Under the pieces are notes generated by a model. It made no database searches. It saw only the letters and a program-made list of their open reading frames with translations, and was not told the DNA's origin. Positions 17,927-26,754 of a stretch of DNA of 33,892 bases are shown one piece after another (the stretch's first letter is position 1; each line of letters begins with the position of its first letter). The DNA lies in contig CAMDRI010000050.1 of NCBI GenBank assembly GCA_945906725.1, forward strand, positions 1 to 33,892. Direction: 5' to 3'. Both the position numbers and the translations under genes were made by a program. The stretch comes from Candidatus Kuenenia stuttgartensis. Its GTDB lineage: Bacteria > Planctomycetota > Planctomycetia > Planctomycetales > Planctomycetaceae.

Positions 17927-18892
17927 TCAGCACAACAGCGTGCCGGCTGTGATCTCAAACCACAAGTGAGCCTGTTGGCCGGGAGGCAACACTTGCAGCC
18001 CGGCGTCGACGCCGCGAGCGTGCAGATTGATCGCGTCGGTGACGCAGGTGTACGGCTCCAGGCAGACACAGGGCCGGATTGGCGGCGTGAAAACCACGTA
18101 CTCTCGGAACTCGGAACCACACCGCTGGGTGATTTGCAGGCCAGCCGCTTCGTCGTAAATCGCACACGCGACCACGTCATTCTCGACATCCAAGTCGGTC
18201 AGCACGTCGTCGAGTTTGAGCACGTCGAGGTACTCTCCCTCACGCAGATCTTTCTCGCGAGGCACATCGCGGAGGGTGCCGGTCGGCAGGCAATCCTTCA
18301 GCACCCATTCTTGGTTGGCGGGGACTTCAATCAAGCAGTTTGCCAAACGACTGCTGGCGTCCAAAGGAACTCGAAAGTACGGATGCGTGCCGAACCCCCA
18401 CGGCAACGGGACGGAATCCGGATTTTCGATGCGGATGTCGCAACGCAGCACGCTGCCACGCAGTTCGTATCGGACTTCGATCAAGAAGTCGGCTGGCCAG
18501 AGATGTCGCCGTTCGGGCGCATCAACCGACAACTGAAACTGTCCGACGGCGAATCGATCCCCGTGCAAGGTGACTCGCCAGGGCCGATCGAGACAGAAGC
18601 CGTGAATCGCGTGACCATTCTTGTCGTGCAGTCCGACGTCGGCCGGGATCAAGTACTCGCGACCATCCCATATGAACCGGCTGTCGCGGATGCGATTCGG
18701 AAACGGAAACAAGATCGGAATCCCGTGCCCGCTTTGCCGCAGCGAACCGTCCGCGAAGGCCGGATCGGCTTCGAGTACCCGGATCTTCCAGTCCCGCACA
18801 TGAGCGTTGAATTCGAAGCAGTTGAAGCCCAACTCTGGAACAATTCTCGCCGTTGAGCCTGTTGCCCGGTCGGCCAGTGTGATGAGCGGCAT
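17927..18892 (-). CDS. Aldose 1-epimerase family protein
   Basis: 321 aa, cytosolic. The galactose mutarotase fold is recognisable from GHGIPILFPFPNRIRDSRF, KNGHAIHGFCLDRPWRV (catalytic-type His), WGFGTHPYFRVPL (second His) and a late VVFTPPIRPCVCLEPYTC with the conserved Glu-Pro region. The family interconverts alpha and beta anomers of hexoses or related sugars; the sugar specificity here cannot be told. The start at 18892 has AGGAG 6 bases upstream; the longer open frame runs through a type A repeat (GWALLPV...DGQECPS) and is rejected. It is the first gene of the minus-strand run epimerase, HEAT/TPR, macroglobulin, DUF1028. Confidence 0.92.
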   Translation of the reverse strand: MPLITLADRATGSTARIVPELGFNCFEFNAHVRDWKIRVLEADPAFADGSLRQSGHGIPILFPFPNRIRDSRFIWDGREYLIPADVGLHDKNGHAIHGFCLDRPWRVTLHGDRFAVGQFQLSVDAPERRHLWPADFLIEVRYELRGSVLRCDIRIENPDSVPLPWGFGTHPYFRVPLDASSRLANCLIEVPANQEWVLKDCLPTGTLRDVPREKDLREGEYLDVLKLDDVLTDLDVENDVVACAIYDEAAGLQITQRCGSEFREYVVFTPPIRPCVCLEPYTCVTDAINLHARGVDAGLQVLPPGQQAHLWFEITAGTLLC

Positions 18893-18925
18893 GGTGGCTC
18901 CTGAAACCAATCGCAGTCGCGGGAA

Positions 18926-19000
18926 GTAGGATGGGCACTCCTGCCCGTCCGGCGTTTTCGTTTTATTCAAAGACAGGACGGGCAGGAGTGCCCATCCTAC
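18926..19000. repeat. Palindromic element type A, full length
   Basis: The arms GTAGGATGGGCACTCCTGCC...(18926-18950) and GGACGGGCAGGAGTGCCCAT...(18976-19000) are perfect 25-base inverted copies. Both arms carry the same C/G change relative to other copies (CTCCTGCCC against CTCTTGCCC), a compensatory pair of changes. It lies between the divergent epimerase and lipase genes. Confidence 0.9.
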
Positions 19001-19101
19001 GACTCGAATTCGCGCACCGGCCGGCACGAGGTATCGTTCAAACCGTACCGATCGCTCACCGAGCCGTGAAGCGGTTGGCATTATTTCTTCGCGAGGTTCT
19101 C

Positions 19102-20094
19102 ATGTCATACTGTTGGTTCACCGGCATTGCGTTGGCCGCGCCGGCGATATTTGTCACGGCATTGCTCGCGGAAGAAGACTCTTCCAAGACATCCGACGAT
19201 CAGTCTTCTGTCGCTACGGCCCCAAACCTTCCGACGAAGACGCTGGGCGGACGCGAGTTCTGGGGCGACGTCGCTCACTGTCATGGCTGGCGAATTCAGC
19301 ACAACGTCCTCACGAAGCACTACCGGCTGATCGACGGCGATGACGTGCGGCACGCCTGGGGAACGCGCGAGCAATGCCAAGCGAAACTCGACGAAATCAA
19401 GCGTGACCGAAAGCTGCCGAAGATGTCTGGCGAGGGAGTCTTGCTCGTCCATGGGATTACTCGTTCTTCGAAATCGATGTCCGCGTACCGAGCCCCGCTG
19501 GAAAAGGTCGGCTTTCAAGTCTTTCCGTTCGATTATCCCAGCACCCGCGTCGATCTCGATACGGCGGCCGAGTACCTGCACCAAGTGATCGAGTCGCTCG
19601 AGGGTATCGAGCGACTGCACATTGTCGCTCACAGCATGGGAGGCGTCGTCACGCGAACGTACCGAGCCAAGCATCACGACGAGCGGCTGACTCGGCTGGT
19701 CCTCGTCGGCTCGCCGCAGAAGGGAGCCGAGCTGGCGGACCTGATGCGCAACAAAGCGAACTTGGTCTTTAAGACAGTCTTCGGGCCGGCGGGGCAGCAG
19801 CTCGTCACGGACTCAGAAGGATTCCTCAAGAAGTTGCCGACACCAGACATCGAGTTCGCGGTGATCGCCGGCGGGCATCCACCGAACGGCTTCAACCCTC
19901 TGATTCCTGGCGACGACGACGGCATCGTCAGCCTCGAAAGCACACGCCTGCCCGGCGCGGCAGATTTTCTGTTCATCGAGTCGCTGCATCTGGCTCTGAA
20001 CCGCAACGAAACGGCGCACGCGGCAACGGTTCGCTTCCTGCGAACCGGCAAGTTTCGCGAGGCGGGCGAGCCGCAGCCAATTCCACGCGAGTGA
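19102..20094 (+). CDS. Secreted alpha/beta hydrolase, lipase-like
   Basis: 330 aa with a signal peptide (MSYCWFTGIALAAPAIFVTA, cleavage near LLA-EE). The oxyanion-loop motif LLVHGITRSSKSMS, the nucleophile elbow AHSMGG with Ser178, the acid region IPGDDDGIVSLEST and a late His (ESLHLALNRNETAHAATV) give a complete triad. It resembles PGAP1/DUF676-type and bacterial triacylglycerol lipases, so a periplasmic esterase or lipase acting on acyl esters is likely; the substrate is unknown. An upstream 80-residue segment of the open frame is repeat-derived and excluded. The SD is weak (GAGG about 8 bases upstream). The gene is on the plus strand ahead of the Lol-type transporter genes but 136 bases away. 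Confidence 0.85.
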   Translation: MSYCWFTGIALAAPAIFVTALLAEEDSSKTSDDQSSVATAPNLPTKTLGGREFWGDVAHCHGWRIQHNVLTKHYRLIDGDDVRHAWGTREQCQAKLDEIKRDRKLPKMSGEGVLLVHGITRSSKSMSAYRAPLEKVGFQVFPFDYPSTRVDLDTAAEYLHQVIESLEGIERLHIVAHSMGGVVTRTYRAKHHDERLTRLVLVGSPQKGAELADLMRNKANLVFKTVFGPAGQQLVTDSEGFLKKLPTPDIEFAVIAGGHPPNGFNPLIPGDDDGIVSLESTRLPGAADFLFIESLHLALNRNETAHAATVRFLRTGKFREAGEPQPIPRE

Positions 20095-20133
20095 TCTTCT
20101 GCCAGAATCAGGGTTTGCTTAGAGTTCCACCTC

Positions 20134-20209
20134 GTAGCCACTTGCGGATCGCAGGTGGCATCATTCAGGGGACGATTGAAATCGACACAGGCAAGCTGCC
20201 CGTGTCTAC
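20134..20209. repeat. Mixed pair of palindromic arms (GTAG...CTAC ends)
   Basis: The left arm 20134-20159 is GTAG-type: GTAGCCACTTGCGGATCGCA then GGTGGC, self-folding. The right arm 20184-20209 is GACACAGGCAAGCTGCCCGT then GTCTAC, self-folding. The two arms have different cores and do not pair with each other, but the outer ends are GTAG and CTAC as in the full elements. It lies between the lipase and LolC-type genes. Confidence 0.65.
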
Positions 20210-20230
20210 GGTTCAGCCAAAGGTTTGGCG

Positions 20231-21817
20231 ATGTACAAGCTGCTGTTGTGCGTGCGTTATTTGAGAACGCGGTTTATCGCGTTGGCCAGCATCATCAGTG
20301 TGATGCTCGGTGTGGCCACGATGATCGTGGTCAACAGTGTGATGTCCGGCTTCGGTACCGAGATGCGGAGCCGGATTCACGGCATCCTTTCGGACGTGGT
20401 CGTCGAGACCAACAGCTTGGACGGCGTGCATGACGTCGATCGCTGGATGAAAATCATCCGCGAAGTTGGTGGTGACGACATCGACTCGCTGGCCGCGATG
20501 GTCGAAATCTACGGCATGATGACCTACGACTACCGTGGGCAGCCGGTCATGAAAACTGTGCAGCTCATCGGCATCGACCCACGCACGAAGTCCGACGTCA
20601 GCCCGGTCGCAGGATTGTTCGAAACCAGTCTCGACAGCTATCAGCAGATCAAAGAGCAAGGCCAAGTCGTTCGAGAGCCGCTCCGCTCGGCCGGCGAGCC
20701 GGCCGGCTGGGAATTGACTGCCGACGCGGCTGAGGCTCGCCGGCACCGCATCGAACTCGAGCAGAGATTCATCGAACAACGGGAGTGGGAACGGAAGCGT
20801 TCACAACCCGAATCGGAAGCGCTCGACCATAATCCCAGCGCGCTGTTTGAACCCATCAACGCGAAGACCGCGAAGGACTCCGACAAGGCATCGCCCCCAG
20901 ATTTCTCGCACGATGAGGAACCGGCTGTCGCCGTTGACCCCGCGGCTCCCCAACGAGCGCGGCTGTACGTCGGCGCGGGGCTGGTCGAGTACGTTTACAC
21001 CGACGAAGAAACTGGCAAAGCCAAAGTCATGCGCATCATCCGCCCCGGTGAAGACGTGATGATCAGCACTATTTCGGCGGGACGCCCCGAACCGGTTCGC
21101 TTCCATGCGACCGTCGTGGATGTCTTCAAAAGCGGCATGAGCGAGTACGACAGCAACCTCGTCTTCTGCAATCTCGAAGAGCTGCAAAAAGTCCGCGGCA
21201 TGATTGATCCGCAGACGAAAGACGGTGCAGTCACTTCGATCCAGATCAAACTGAAGAACTACGACCGAGCCAGCGAGATCGTCCAACGTCTCAGCACGGC
21301 ACTGCCTCCCGGCTTGTTCTCGGTTCGCACTTGGGAACAAAAACAAGGCCCGCTGCTGGCCGCCATCGAGATCGAAAAAGCGATCCTCAACGTGCTGCTG
21401 TTCTTGATCATCACTGTCGCCGGCTTCGGCATCTTGGCAATCTTCTACATGATCGTGGTTGAAAAGACGCGAGACATCGGCATCCTCAAAGCTCTCGGAG
21501 CTACGTCTCGCGGCGTGATGACGATCTTCCTGTCGTACGGACTGGCGCTGGGCATCGTCGGCAGCGGAGTCGGTGTCGCGATCGGCCTGCTGTTCGTGAC
21601 GTACATCGACAACATCGAAAAAGGACTGTCCAAGCTGACTGGCCGGAAAATCTTTGACGAGACGATCTACTACTTCCCAAAAATTCCGACAGATGTCAGC
21701 GCGACGATGGTGATCTGGGTGGCCTTGTCCGCCGTGATGATCGCCGTTCTGGCCAGCGTTCTCCCCGCTCGCCGAGCCGCCCGACTGCATCCAGTCGAGG
21801 CGCTGAGGTACGAGTGA
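20231..21817 (+). CDS. LolC/E-type ABC transporter permease
   Basis: 528 aa. An N-terminal membrane span (RTRFIALASIISVMLGVATMIVVNSVMSG region, residues about 14-42), a long extracytoplasmic domain, then three C-terminal spans (about 385-405, 435-465, 490-515) ending LPARRAARLHPVEALRYE: the FtsX-like topology of lipoprotein-releasing permeases and MacB relatives. Residues about 140-245 form a strongly charged, low-complexity region not expected in LolC/E. The start is ATG at 20231 with AAAGG 7 bases upstream; TTG at 20225 is possible. Followed by its ATPase gene. Only one permease gene is present, so it probably works as a homodimer. Confidence 0.9.
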   Translation: MYKLLLCVRYLRTRFIALASIISVMLGVATMIVVNSVMSGFGTEMRSRIHGILSDVVVETNSLDGVHDVDRWMKIIREVGGDDIDSLAAMVEIYGMMTYDYRGQPVMKTVQLIGIDPRTKSDVSPVAGLFETSLDSYQQIKEQGQVVREPLRSAGEPAGWELTADAAEARRHRIELEQRFIEQREWERKRSQPESEALDHNPSALFEPINAKTAKDSDKASPPDFSHDEEPAVAVDPAAPQRARLYVGAGLVEYVYTDEETGKAKVMRIIRPGEDVMISTISAGRPEPVRFHATVVDVFKSGMSEYDSNLVFCNLEELQKVRGMIDPQTKDGAVTSIQIKLKNYDRASEIVQRLSTALPPGLFSVRTWEQKQGPLLAAIEIEKAILNVLLFLIITVAGFGILAIFYMIVVEKTRDIGILKALGATSRGVMTIFLSYGLALGIVGSGVGVAIGLLFVTYIDNIEKGLSKLTGRKIFDETIYYFPKIPTDVSATMVIWVALSAVMIAVLASVLPARRAARLHPVEALRYE

Positions 21818-21899
21818 CAATGACGAATTAACTCAACCGCAACCAATGGAATGACCTCAAATTCTCAATTCGTAATTGCCCCTCTCCACGGATGGACCC

Positions 21900-22664
21900 A
21901 TGCCCGATCTTCTCATCCTCGAACCCACTCGCCGACTCATGCAGACCACACCGATCGCCCCCGTGCATCTCGCGAGCATCGCGCTCGAAAAGTCGTATCG
22001 CAAAGGGAATCATCAAATCCCGGTGCTGCGTGGCGTCGAGATCAACATCCGTCGCGGCGAGTTCCTCTCAATCGTCGGCCAATCCGGCTCTGGCAAGAGC
22101 ACGCTGCTGCATGTGATGGGCTTGCTCGATTCGCCGAGCGTCGGCGAAGTGCTGCTCGACGGTGACCGCATCGATGATTTGCCGCAGAAGACGCGCGATG
22201 AACTGCGAAATCGCGTCTTCGGATTCGTCTTTCAGTTCTACCACCTGCTGCCGGAACTGACGGTTTTGGAAAACGTCCTCGCGCCGCTGATGATCCGACA
22301 CTCGATGCTCAGCTACTGGAAACGCCGTCGCGAATTCCGTCTCGCGGCCGAAGAGATTCTCGAAAAAGTTGGGCTCACGCATCGACTCAAGCACAAGCCG
22401 AACGAGCTTTCCGGCGGCGAAATGCAGCGGGCCGCGATTGCTCGCGCGCTCGTCGCGAAGCCGGAGATCCTGCTGGCGGACGAGCCGACCGGAAACCTCG
22501 ACGCTGGCACCGGCCAGGAGATCATGGGCCTGTTGCGAAACCTCAACGAACAGGACGGCCTGACCATCGTGATGGTCACGCACGACGAGAGCCTCGCCCG
22601 CTCGTCTCACCGCCTCGTCCGCCTGACCGAAGGCCGCCTGGAACTCCTCAGCGACGCCGCATAG
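21900..22664 (+). CDS. LolD-type ABC transporter ATPase
   Basis: 254 aa ATPase powering the adjacent permease. Walker A GQSGSGKST (about residues 60-68), Q-loop FVFQFYHLLPELTV, signature LSGGEMQRAAIARAL, Walker B ILLADEPTGNLDAG and H-loop VTHDESLAR are all intact. This is the LolD/MacB-type subfamily by the GNLD after Walker B and the length. The start is uncertain: ATG 21900 and ATG 21939 are both possible and neither has a clear SD; the core match begins VHLASIALEKSYRKGNHQIP. The spacer from the permease is 82 bases and holds an AT-rich AATTCTCAATTCGTAATT stretch. An M20 peptidase gene follows 10 bases later. Confidence 0.92.
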   Translation: MPDLLILEPTRRLMQTTPIAPVHLASIALEKSYRKGNHQIPVLRGVEINIRRGEFLSIVGQSGSGKSTLLHVMGLLDSPSVGEVLLDGDRIDDLPQKTRDELRNRVFGFVFQFYHLLPELTVLENVLAPLMIRHSMLSYWKRRREFRLAAEEILEKVGLTHRLKHKPNELSGGEMQRAAIARALVAKPEILLADEPTGNLDAGTGQEIMGLLRNLNEQDGLTIVMVTHDESLARSSHRLVRLTEGRLELLSDAA

Positions 22665-22674
22665 AGTCAGCCGC

Positions 22675-23850
22675 ATGACTCACATTGAACAGGCTGCGGC
22701 CATCAAGCTCGTCACCGAACTCATCGCCATTCCCGGCAAGAGCACGCAAGAGGGCCGCGTTGTCCAATTCCTGCGCGACGTACTGAAACGCGCCGGAGTT
22801 CCCGACTCGCAAATCACGATCGACGATGCGAACAAGCGCAGCTCGGCCGGTGGCGAGGTCGGCAACTTGATCGTTAAACTTCCCGGCACGAAGCGCGGGC
22901 CGCGACGGCTGCTGATGGCTCACGTCGACACCGTCCCGCTTGCGGTCGGTGCCAAACCAGCTCGCGACGGCGACCTCATCAAGTCCGCTGATCCGAAAAC
23001 GGCGCTCGGCGGAGATGACCGATCCGGGGCGGCCGTACTCCTCAACACGCTGTTGGCGGTCCTGAAACACAAGCTGCCGCATCCGCCGCTGACCTTCTTC
23101 TGGCCCGTGCAAGAAGAGATCGGATTGATCGGAGCACGTCACGTTCAGCCGCGGGCACTCGGCAATCCCAAGCTCTGTTTCAATTGGGACGGCGGTGCTG
23201 CTCATGTCGCCGCGATCGGAGCGACCGGGGCCTACGACATCCACATCGACGTCTGCGGCACACCCGCTCATGCTGGTGCACATCCCGAACAAGGAGCCAG
23301 CGCGATCGCGATGGCGAGTCTTGCGATCGCCGACCTCACGACCAACGGGTGGCACGGGCTGATTGTCAAAGGGAAGCATCGCGGCACCAGCAACATCGGC
23401 ATCATCAACGGCGGTGATGCGACCAACGTCGTGACTTCGCATGTCCGATTGCGAGCCGAAGCCCGCAGCCACGATCCGAAGTTCCGCACCAAGATCGTTA
23501 ACGCCTTCCGAGACGCCTTCGCAAAAGCAGCCCAGCAAGTCCGCACTGACGCCGGCCAACCGGGCCGAGTCGACTTCCAAGCCGAACACAAATACGAATC
23601 ATTCCGACTCGCGCTGACCGAACCGTCGGTCGTCACTGCCTGCGACGCGATCCGCGCGATCGGACTCGAACCCGAAACGCGAGTCAGCAACGGCGGCCTC
23701 GACGCCAACTGGCTGACCGCACACGGCCTGCCAACCGTGACGCTCGGTTGCGGTCAGTCGGCGATTCACACCACCGACGAAGTGCTGTACGTCCCCAGCT
23801 ATCTGCAAGCCTGCGAGATCGCCTTGCGGCTGGCGACTTTGCCAACGTAG
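22675..23850 (+). CDS. M20 family metallopeptidase, PepT-like
   Basis: 391 aa cytosolic zinc peptidase. Zinc ligands and active residues are visible: LLMAHVDTVPLAVG (His and catalytic Asp), ALGGDDRSGAAVLL (bridging Asp), WPVQEEIGLIGARHV (general-base Glu and ligand Glu), NWDGGAA (Asp) and GQSAIHTTDEVLYV (last His). The dimerisation domain (GTPAHAGAHPEQGASAIA) fits the M20B group, tripeptide aminopeptidase or related. It starts 10 bases after the ATPase stop, so it is probably co-transcribed and coupled. Its TAG stop is formed by the first bases of a palindromic element. No transporter for peptides is nearby; the physiological substrate is unknown. Confidence 0.9.
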   Translation: MTHIEQAAAIKLVTELIAIPGKSTQEGRVVQFLRDVLKRAGVPDSQITIDDANKRSSAGGEVGNLIVKLPGTKRGPRRLLMAHVDTVPLAVGAKPARDGDLIKSADPKTALGGDDRSGAAVLLNTLLAVLKHKLPHPPLTFFWPVQEEIGLIGARHVQPRALGNPKLCFNWDGGAAHVAAIGATGAYDIHIDVCGTPAHAGAHPEQGASAIAMASLAIADLTTNGWHGLIVKGKHRGTSNIGIINGGDATNVVTSHVRLRAEARSHDPKFRTKIVNAFRDAFAKAAQQVRTDAGQPGRVDFQAEHKYESFRLALTEPSVVTACDAIRAIGLEPETRVSNGGLDANWLTAHGLPTVTLGCGQSAIHTTDEVLYVPSYLQACEIALRLATLPT

Positions 23851-23969
23851 CCCTGTCGTTCCGCGACAGGACTGCCGAGCGCGGTCTTGGTGAATTAACG
23901 CACGCGAGTTAGTCGTCTCGACGACGTCGGTGAAGCGTTCGGCTTTCCTGTCGCGGAGCGACAGGGCTA
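23848..23969. repeat. Palindromic element type D (CCCTGTCG core)
   Basis: The arms TAGCCCTGTCGTTCCGCGAC...(23848-23870) and CCTGTCGCGGAGCGACAGGG...(23947-23969) are inverted copies with a 76-base spacer. Each arm folds on itself (CCTGTCG/CGACAGG). It lies between the M20 peptidase and argJ and provides the peptidase stop codon. Confidence 0.85.
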
Positions 23970-24012
23970 CATTTTGCGACGTCCTTCGATTGACCTTCTG
24001 TTGGAGCAGATC

Positions 24013-25221
24013 ATGTCCGTGTTCTCATTGCCTCTCGGCTTTCAAACGTCCGGCGTCGCTTGCGGAGTTCGCGGCGACGTTGGGCGGCTCGATTTGGCGT
24101 TGTTCGTTTCAGATCGTCCGGCCGCGACAGCCGGAGTCTTCACGACCAACCTCGTCTGCGGAGCGCCGGTCAAAGTCTGTCGTGAGCGTGTGCCTCGTAC
24201 GACCGGCCGAGCGGTCGTGATCAACGCCGGGAACGCGAACGCGGCCACGGGAGATCGAGGAATTGCAGATGCTCGGCGAATGACGGAAGCCGTTGCGAAA
24301 TCACTGAACTGCAACGCGGACGATGTGCTGGTCTGTTCGACGGGAGTAATCGGCCGGTTCCTGCCGATGGAGAAAATCGAAGCGGGCATCCCGCAGGCTG
24401 CGGCGGCACTCGCGAGCACTCCGGCCGCGTTTGATTTGGCCGCGCGAGCGATCATGACGACTGACACGGTGCCGAAGCAGGCGACTCGTTCGGCCGAGTT
24501 GCACGGCGCAAATGGCACGAAAACCATGCGAATCAGCGGAGCGTGCAAGGGTGCGGCGATGATTGCACCGAACATGGCGACGATGCTCTGCACGATCATG
24601 ACCGACGCGGACCTGACGCCAACCGACGCCGACGCCGCGCTGCGAACCTCGGTCAATCAGAGCTTCAACTGCATCAGCGTCGAAGGGCACACCAGCACGA
24701 GCGACACAGTATTGTTGCTGGCCAACGGAGCAGCCGGAACCGGGCCACTCGATTCCGACAGCCGCGCGAAGTTTAAAAAACTGCTCGACGAAGTCTGCAC
24801 CGACCTCTCGACCGCGATCATTCGCGACGCGGAAGGGGCTACGCATTTCATCACGATCGACGTGATCGGCGCTCGTACGCGCGACGAGGCGTTCCGCATT
24901 GCTAAGACGATCGCCGACAGCCCGCTCAATAAAACGGCGATTCATGGAGCTGACCCGAACTGGGGCCGCATCGTTTCGTCCGCCGGGTATGCCGGCGTGC
25001 CGCTGCGAGAAGAAGACATCTCGCTGCGCATCAACGGACTCGACGTCTACCGAGACGGAGCACCGCTGCCGTTCGATCCCAAAACCGTCTCGGCCAGCAT
25101 CCGCAACAACCGCGATACGCACGTCGAGATGACGCTGAAGCTCGGCACCGCGCGCGTCCGCTATTGGACCAGCGATCTCACCGCCGAGTACGTCCGGCTG
25201 AACGCGGACTATACGACTTGA
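24013..25221 (+). CDS. argJ: Glutamate N-acetyltransferase / ornithine acetyltransferase
   Basis: Arginine synthesis, acetyl-recycling step: moves acetyl from N-acetylornithine to glutamate. 402 aa. The self-cleaving proenzyme signature CKGAAMIAPNMATMLC is present, with Thr190 as the expected nucleophile after cleavage between Ala and Thr. Other family stretches are VINAGNANAATGDRG, VLVCSTGVIGRFLPMEKI, SVEGHTSTSDTVLLLANG and HGADPNWGRIVSSAGYAG. ATG 24013 has GGAG 6 bases upstream. Whether it is mono- or bifunctional (also using acetyl-CoA) cannot be told by eye. It stands alone among arginine genes here; the convergent minus-strand gene ends 18 bases away. Confidence 0.96.
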   Translation: MSVFSLPLGFQTSGVACGVRGDVGRLDLALFVSDRPAATAGVFTTNLVCGAPVKVCRERVPRTTGRAVVINAGNANAATGDRGIADARRMTEAVAKSLNCNADDVLVCSTGVIGRFLPMEKIEAGIPQAAAALASTPAAFDLAARAIMTTDTVPKQATRSAELHGANGTKTMRISGACKGAAMIAPNMATMLCTIMTDADLTPTDADAALRTSVNQSFNCISVEGHTSTSDTVLLLANGAAGTGPLDSDSRAKFKKLLDEVCTDLSTAIIRDAEGATHFITIDVIGARTRDEAFRIAKTIADSPLNKTAIHGADPNWGRIVSSAGYAGVPLREEDISLRINGLDVYRDGAPLPFDPKTVSASIRNNRDTHVEMTLKLGTARVRYWTSDLTAEYVRLNADYTT

Positions 25222-25239
25222 GTTCGTCGAGCCGTTCCT

Positions 25240-26622
25240 TCACGCTCGGCGTGGATCGGTGGCCGCGATAATCTCGCTGATCCCGTGCTGATTGAAGCCC
25301 TTGTAGCCGTCGTCCCGCTGCAAGATTTCCAAGTGCGAGCCGATCGCGCCGTTGGTCAAGAATTGCTGAGCTTGCTCGGACGTGATCTGTTTCGCCGCCA
25401 GCAATCGCTCGATCCGTTTCGGATTCACGGGCCAAATGTCACCGCGTGTGAATGCTTGCTGAAGGAATGGAAAATCTGTGAACGGCGGCATCGTCTCGAT
25501 GCCGGCTGCGGCCAGTTGATCGCGTGTCGTGGCAAAATCGAATTGGCATTCGAGGTGATGCAGTCCCGCCTGCAAGACCGCCTCGCCGTGCAATTCACAC
25601 CACAAGCCGACAGTGCCGAGTTGGTCGCGCCGCGGCAGCGGCTCGTGCGAGAAGTCCTGCGAGACTTCCTCCGGCGACAAGTCGACGTCGGCGAAGATCG
25701 TCACGCCGGTCACCGGATGCTCGAGGACCTGCGCTCCCCAGCCCGCCTCGCGACCGGCGTAAAACCGTTCGCGAAGTTGAAAGCCCAACTTCTCCAGGAA
25801 GGCAATCAGCCGAGCGAACTGGGCGCGGCTCGACCGATAGGTGTGATGATCGTGATTCGCCCAACCAAGTCCGAGAGTTTCTTGCCGGGCACGCTGAGCA
25901 CGACCGGCGTTGTTGCGACGCTGCCAGTAATCTCGCTCCGCAGCAAAGAACAATTCGCAGGTTCGATCTCGGCCCAGATCCCCAATCGCGGCGTCCGCCA
26001 GTTGGCTGGCATGAGCGAATCCCTCGGCATCATCGTCGAAGTCACGTTGCCGCTGCTGGAACACAGCGGAGTGCTTCGTGATCGCGGCCAGCGGGACCGC
26101 TTTGTTGAGGTCCGGTTCAAAGGATAGCGAACCGTGTCGCTCCATTGCCCACACCTCGATGCTGTTCTCGGTCGCGACGCGCGCTCGACGAACTGAGGCG
26201 AGTTCCGAACCTTGAATCGCCACGCCAGCGAGTTTTTGCGCGGCGAGAAAATCGGCGACCGCTTCCACTTTAAGTACGACCTGCCGCGACTTGCCGACCG
26301 TGGTGCGAACTCGCGGAAACAGTCCCAGCGGGTTTATCCAGGCTCGGACTTTGGGGACGGACGAGTCTGGCTGGTAGCCGACGTGGGTCAGCTCGTCCAA
26401 AGCCTCGTCCCCCGACGGCAAGGCGAAGTGGTCGATCCAATCGAGCAGCCTCGTTCCGGTCTGCTCGAACATCCGGCGGCGAAGCGTCGCGAGAAACGAG
26501 CTTCGTCGGACGGCGTCCTCCAGCACGGCCTGCACCCACTTGGCGGGTGCAGGCTGCGGACTCCAAGTGTGAGCAGTGAGCGTGGAGATTCGATCGTCCG
26601 TCGATTGTGATGTCGCAGCCAT
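25240..26622 (-). CDS. Uncharacterised protein with VOC-like segment
   Basis: 460 aa, no signal peptide. I do not recognise the full-length family. Residues about 225-350 look like a vicinal-oxygen-chelate (glyoxalase/dioxygenase) module: ANHDHHTYRSSRAQFARLIA, FLEKLGFQLRERFYAGREAG, then ITVFADVD-type strand and LHHLECQFDF with further His and Glu. The N-terminal 200 residues contain an LATLRRRMFEQTGTRLLDWI helix pair. The C-terminus (FPFLQQAFTRGDIWPVNPKR and following) is loosely like DUF1338-type VOC enzymes, but I cannot confirm it. The start at 26622 has GGGGAG 6 bases upstream. Probably a single-gene unit. Confidence 0.75.
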   Translation of the reverse strand: MAATSQSTDDRISTLTAHTWSPQPAPAKWVQAVLEDAVRRSSFLATLRRRMFEQTGTRLLDWIDHFALPSGDEALDELTHVGYQPDSSVPKVRAWINPLGLFPRVRTTVGKSRQVVLKVEAVADFLAAQKLAGVAIQGSELASVRRARVATENSIEVWAMERHGSLSFEPDLNKAVPLAAITKHSAVFQQRQRDFDDDAEGFAHASQLADAAIGDLGRDRTCELFFAAERDYWQRRNNAGRAQRARQETLGLGWANHDHHTYRSSRAQFARLIAFLEKLGFQLRERFYAGREAGWGAQVLEHPVTGVTIFADVDLSPEEVSQDFSHEPLPRRDQLGTVGLWCELHGEAVLQAGLHHLECQFDFATTRDQLAAAGIETMPPFTDFPFLQQAFTRGDIWPVNPKRIERLLAAKQITSEQAQQFLTNGAIGSHLEILQRDDGYKGFNQHGISEIIAATDPRRA

Positions 26623-26686
26623 GAGCAACTCCCCTCAGCATGAGGCAAAAGAAATTTTAGCGGTCGTCGCTCGGCTGTGAATCGAG

Positions 26687-26748
26687 CAAAGTCGACGAGT
26701 CGCTCCGTGACTTGAAGCTTCCAGGCAGGGAGCGATTCGTCGACTTTG
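26687..26748. repeat. Imperfect inverted repeat, GTCGACGAGTCGCTCC arms
   Basis: The left arm CAAAGTCGACGAGTCGCTCC and right arm GGGAGCGATTCGTCGACTTT are inverted copies with two mismatches around a 21-base spacer. It is in the gap between the VOC-like gene start and the regulator's terminator and could form a long stem. It does not carry GTRG ends. Confidence 0.65.
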
Positions 26749-26754
26749 GCGCAA

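Noticed and set aside
25285..26127. Plus-strand open frame of 280 codons opposite the VOC-like gene
   Set aside because: The minus-strand frame has an SD, sensible composition and VOC-like motifs; the plus-strand one has none.
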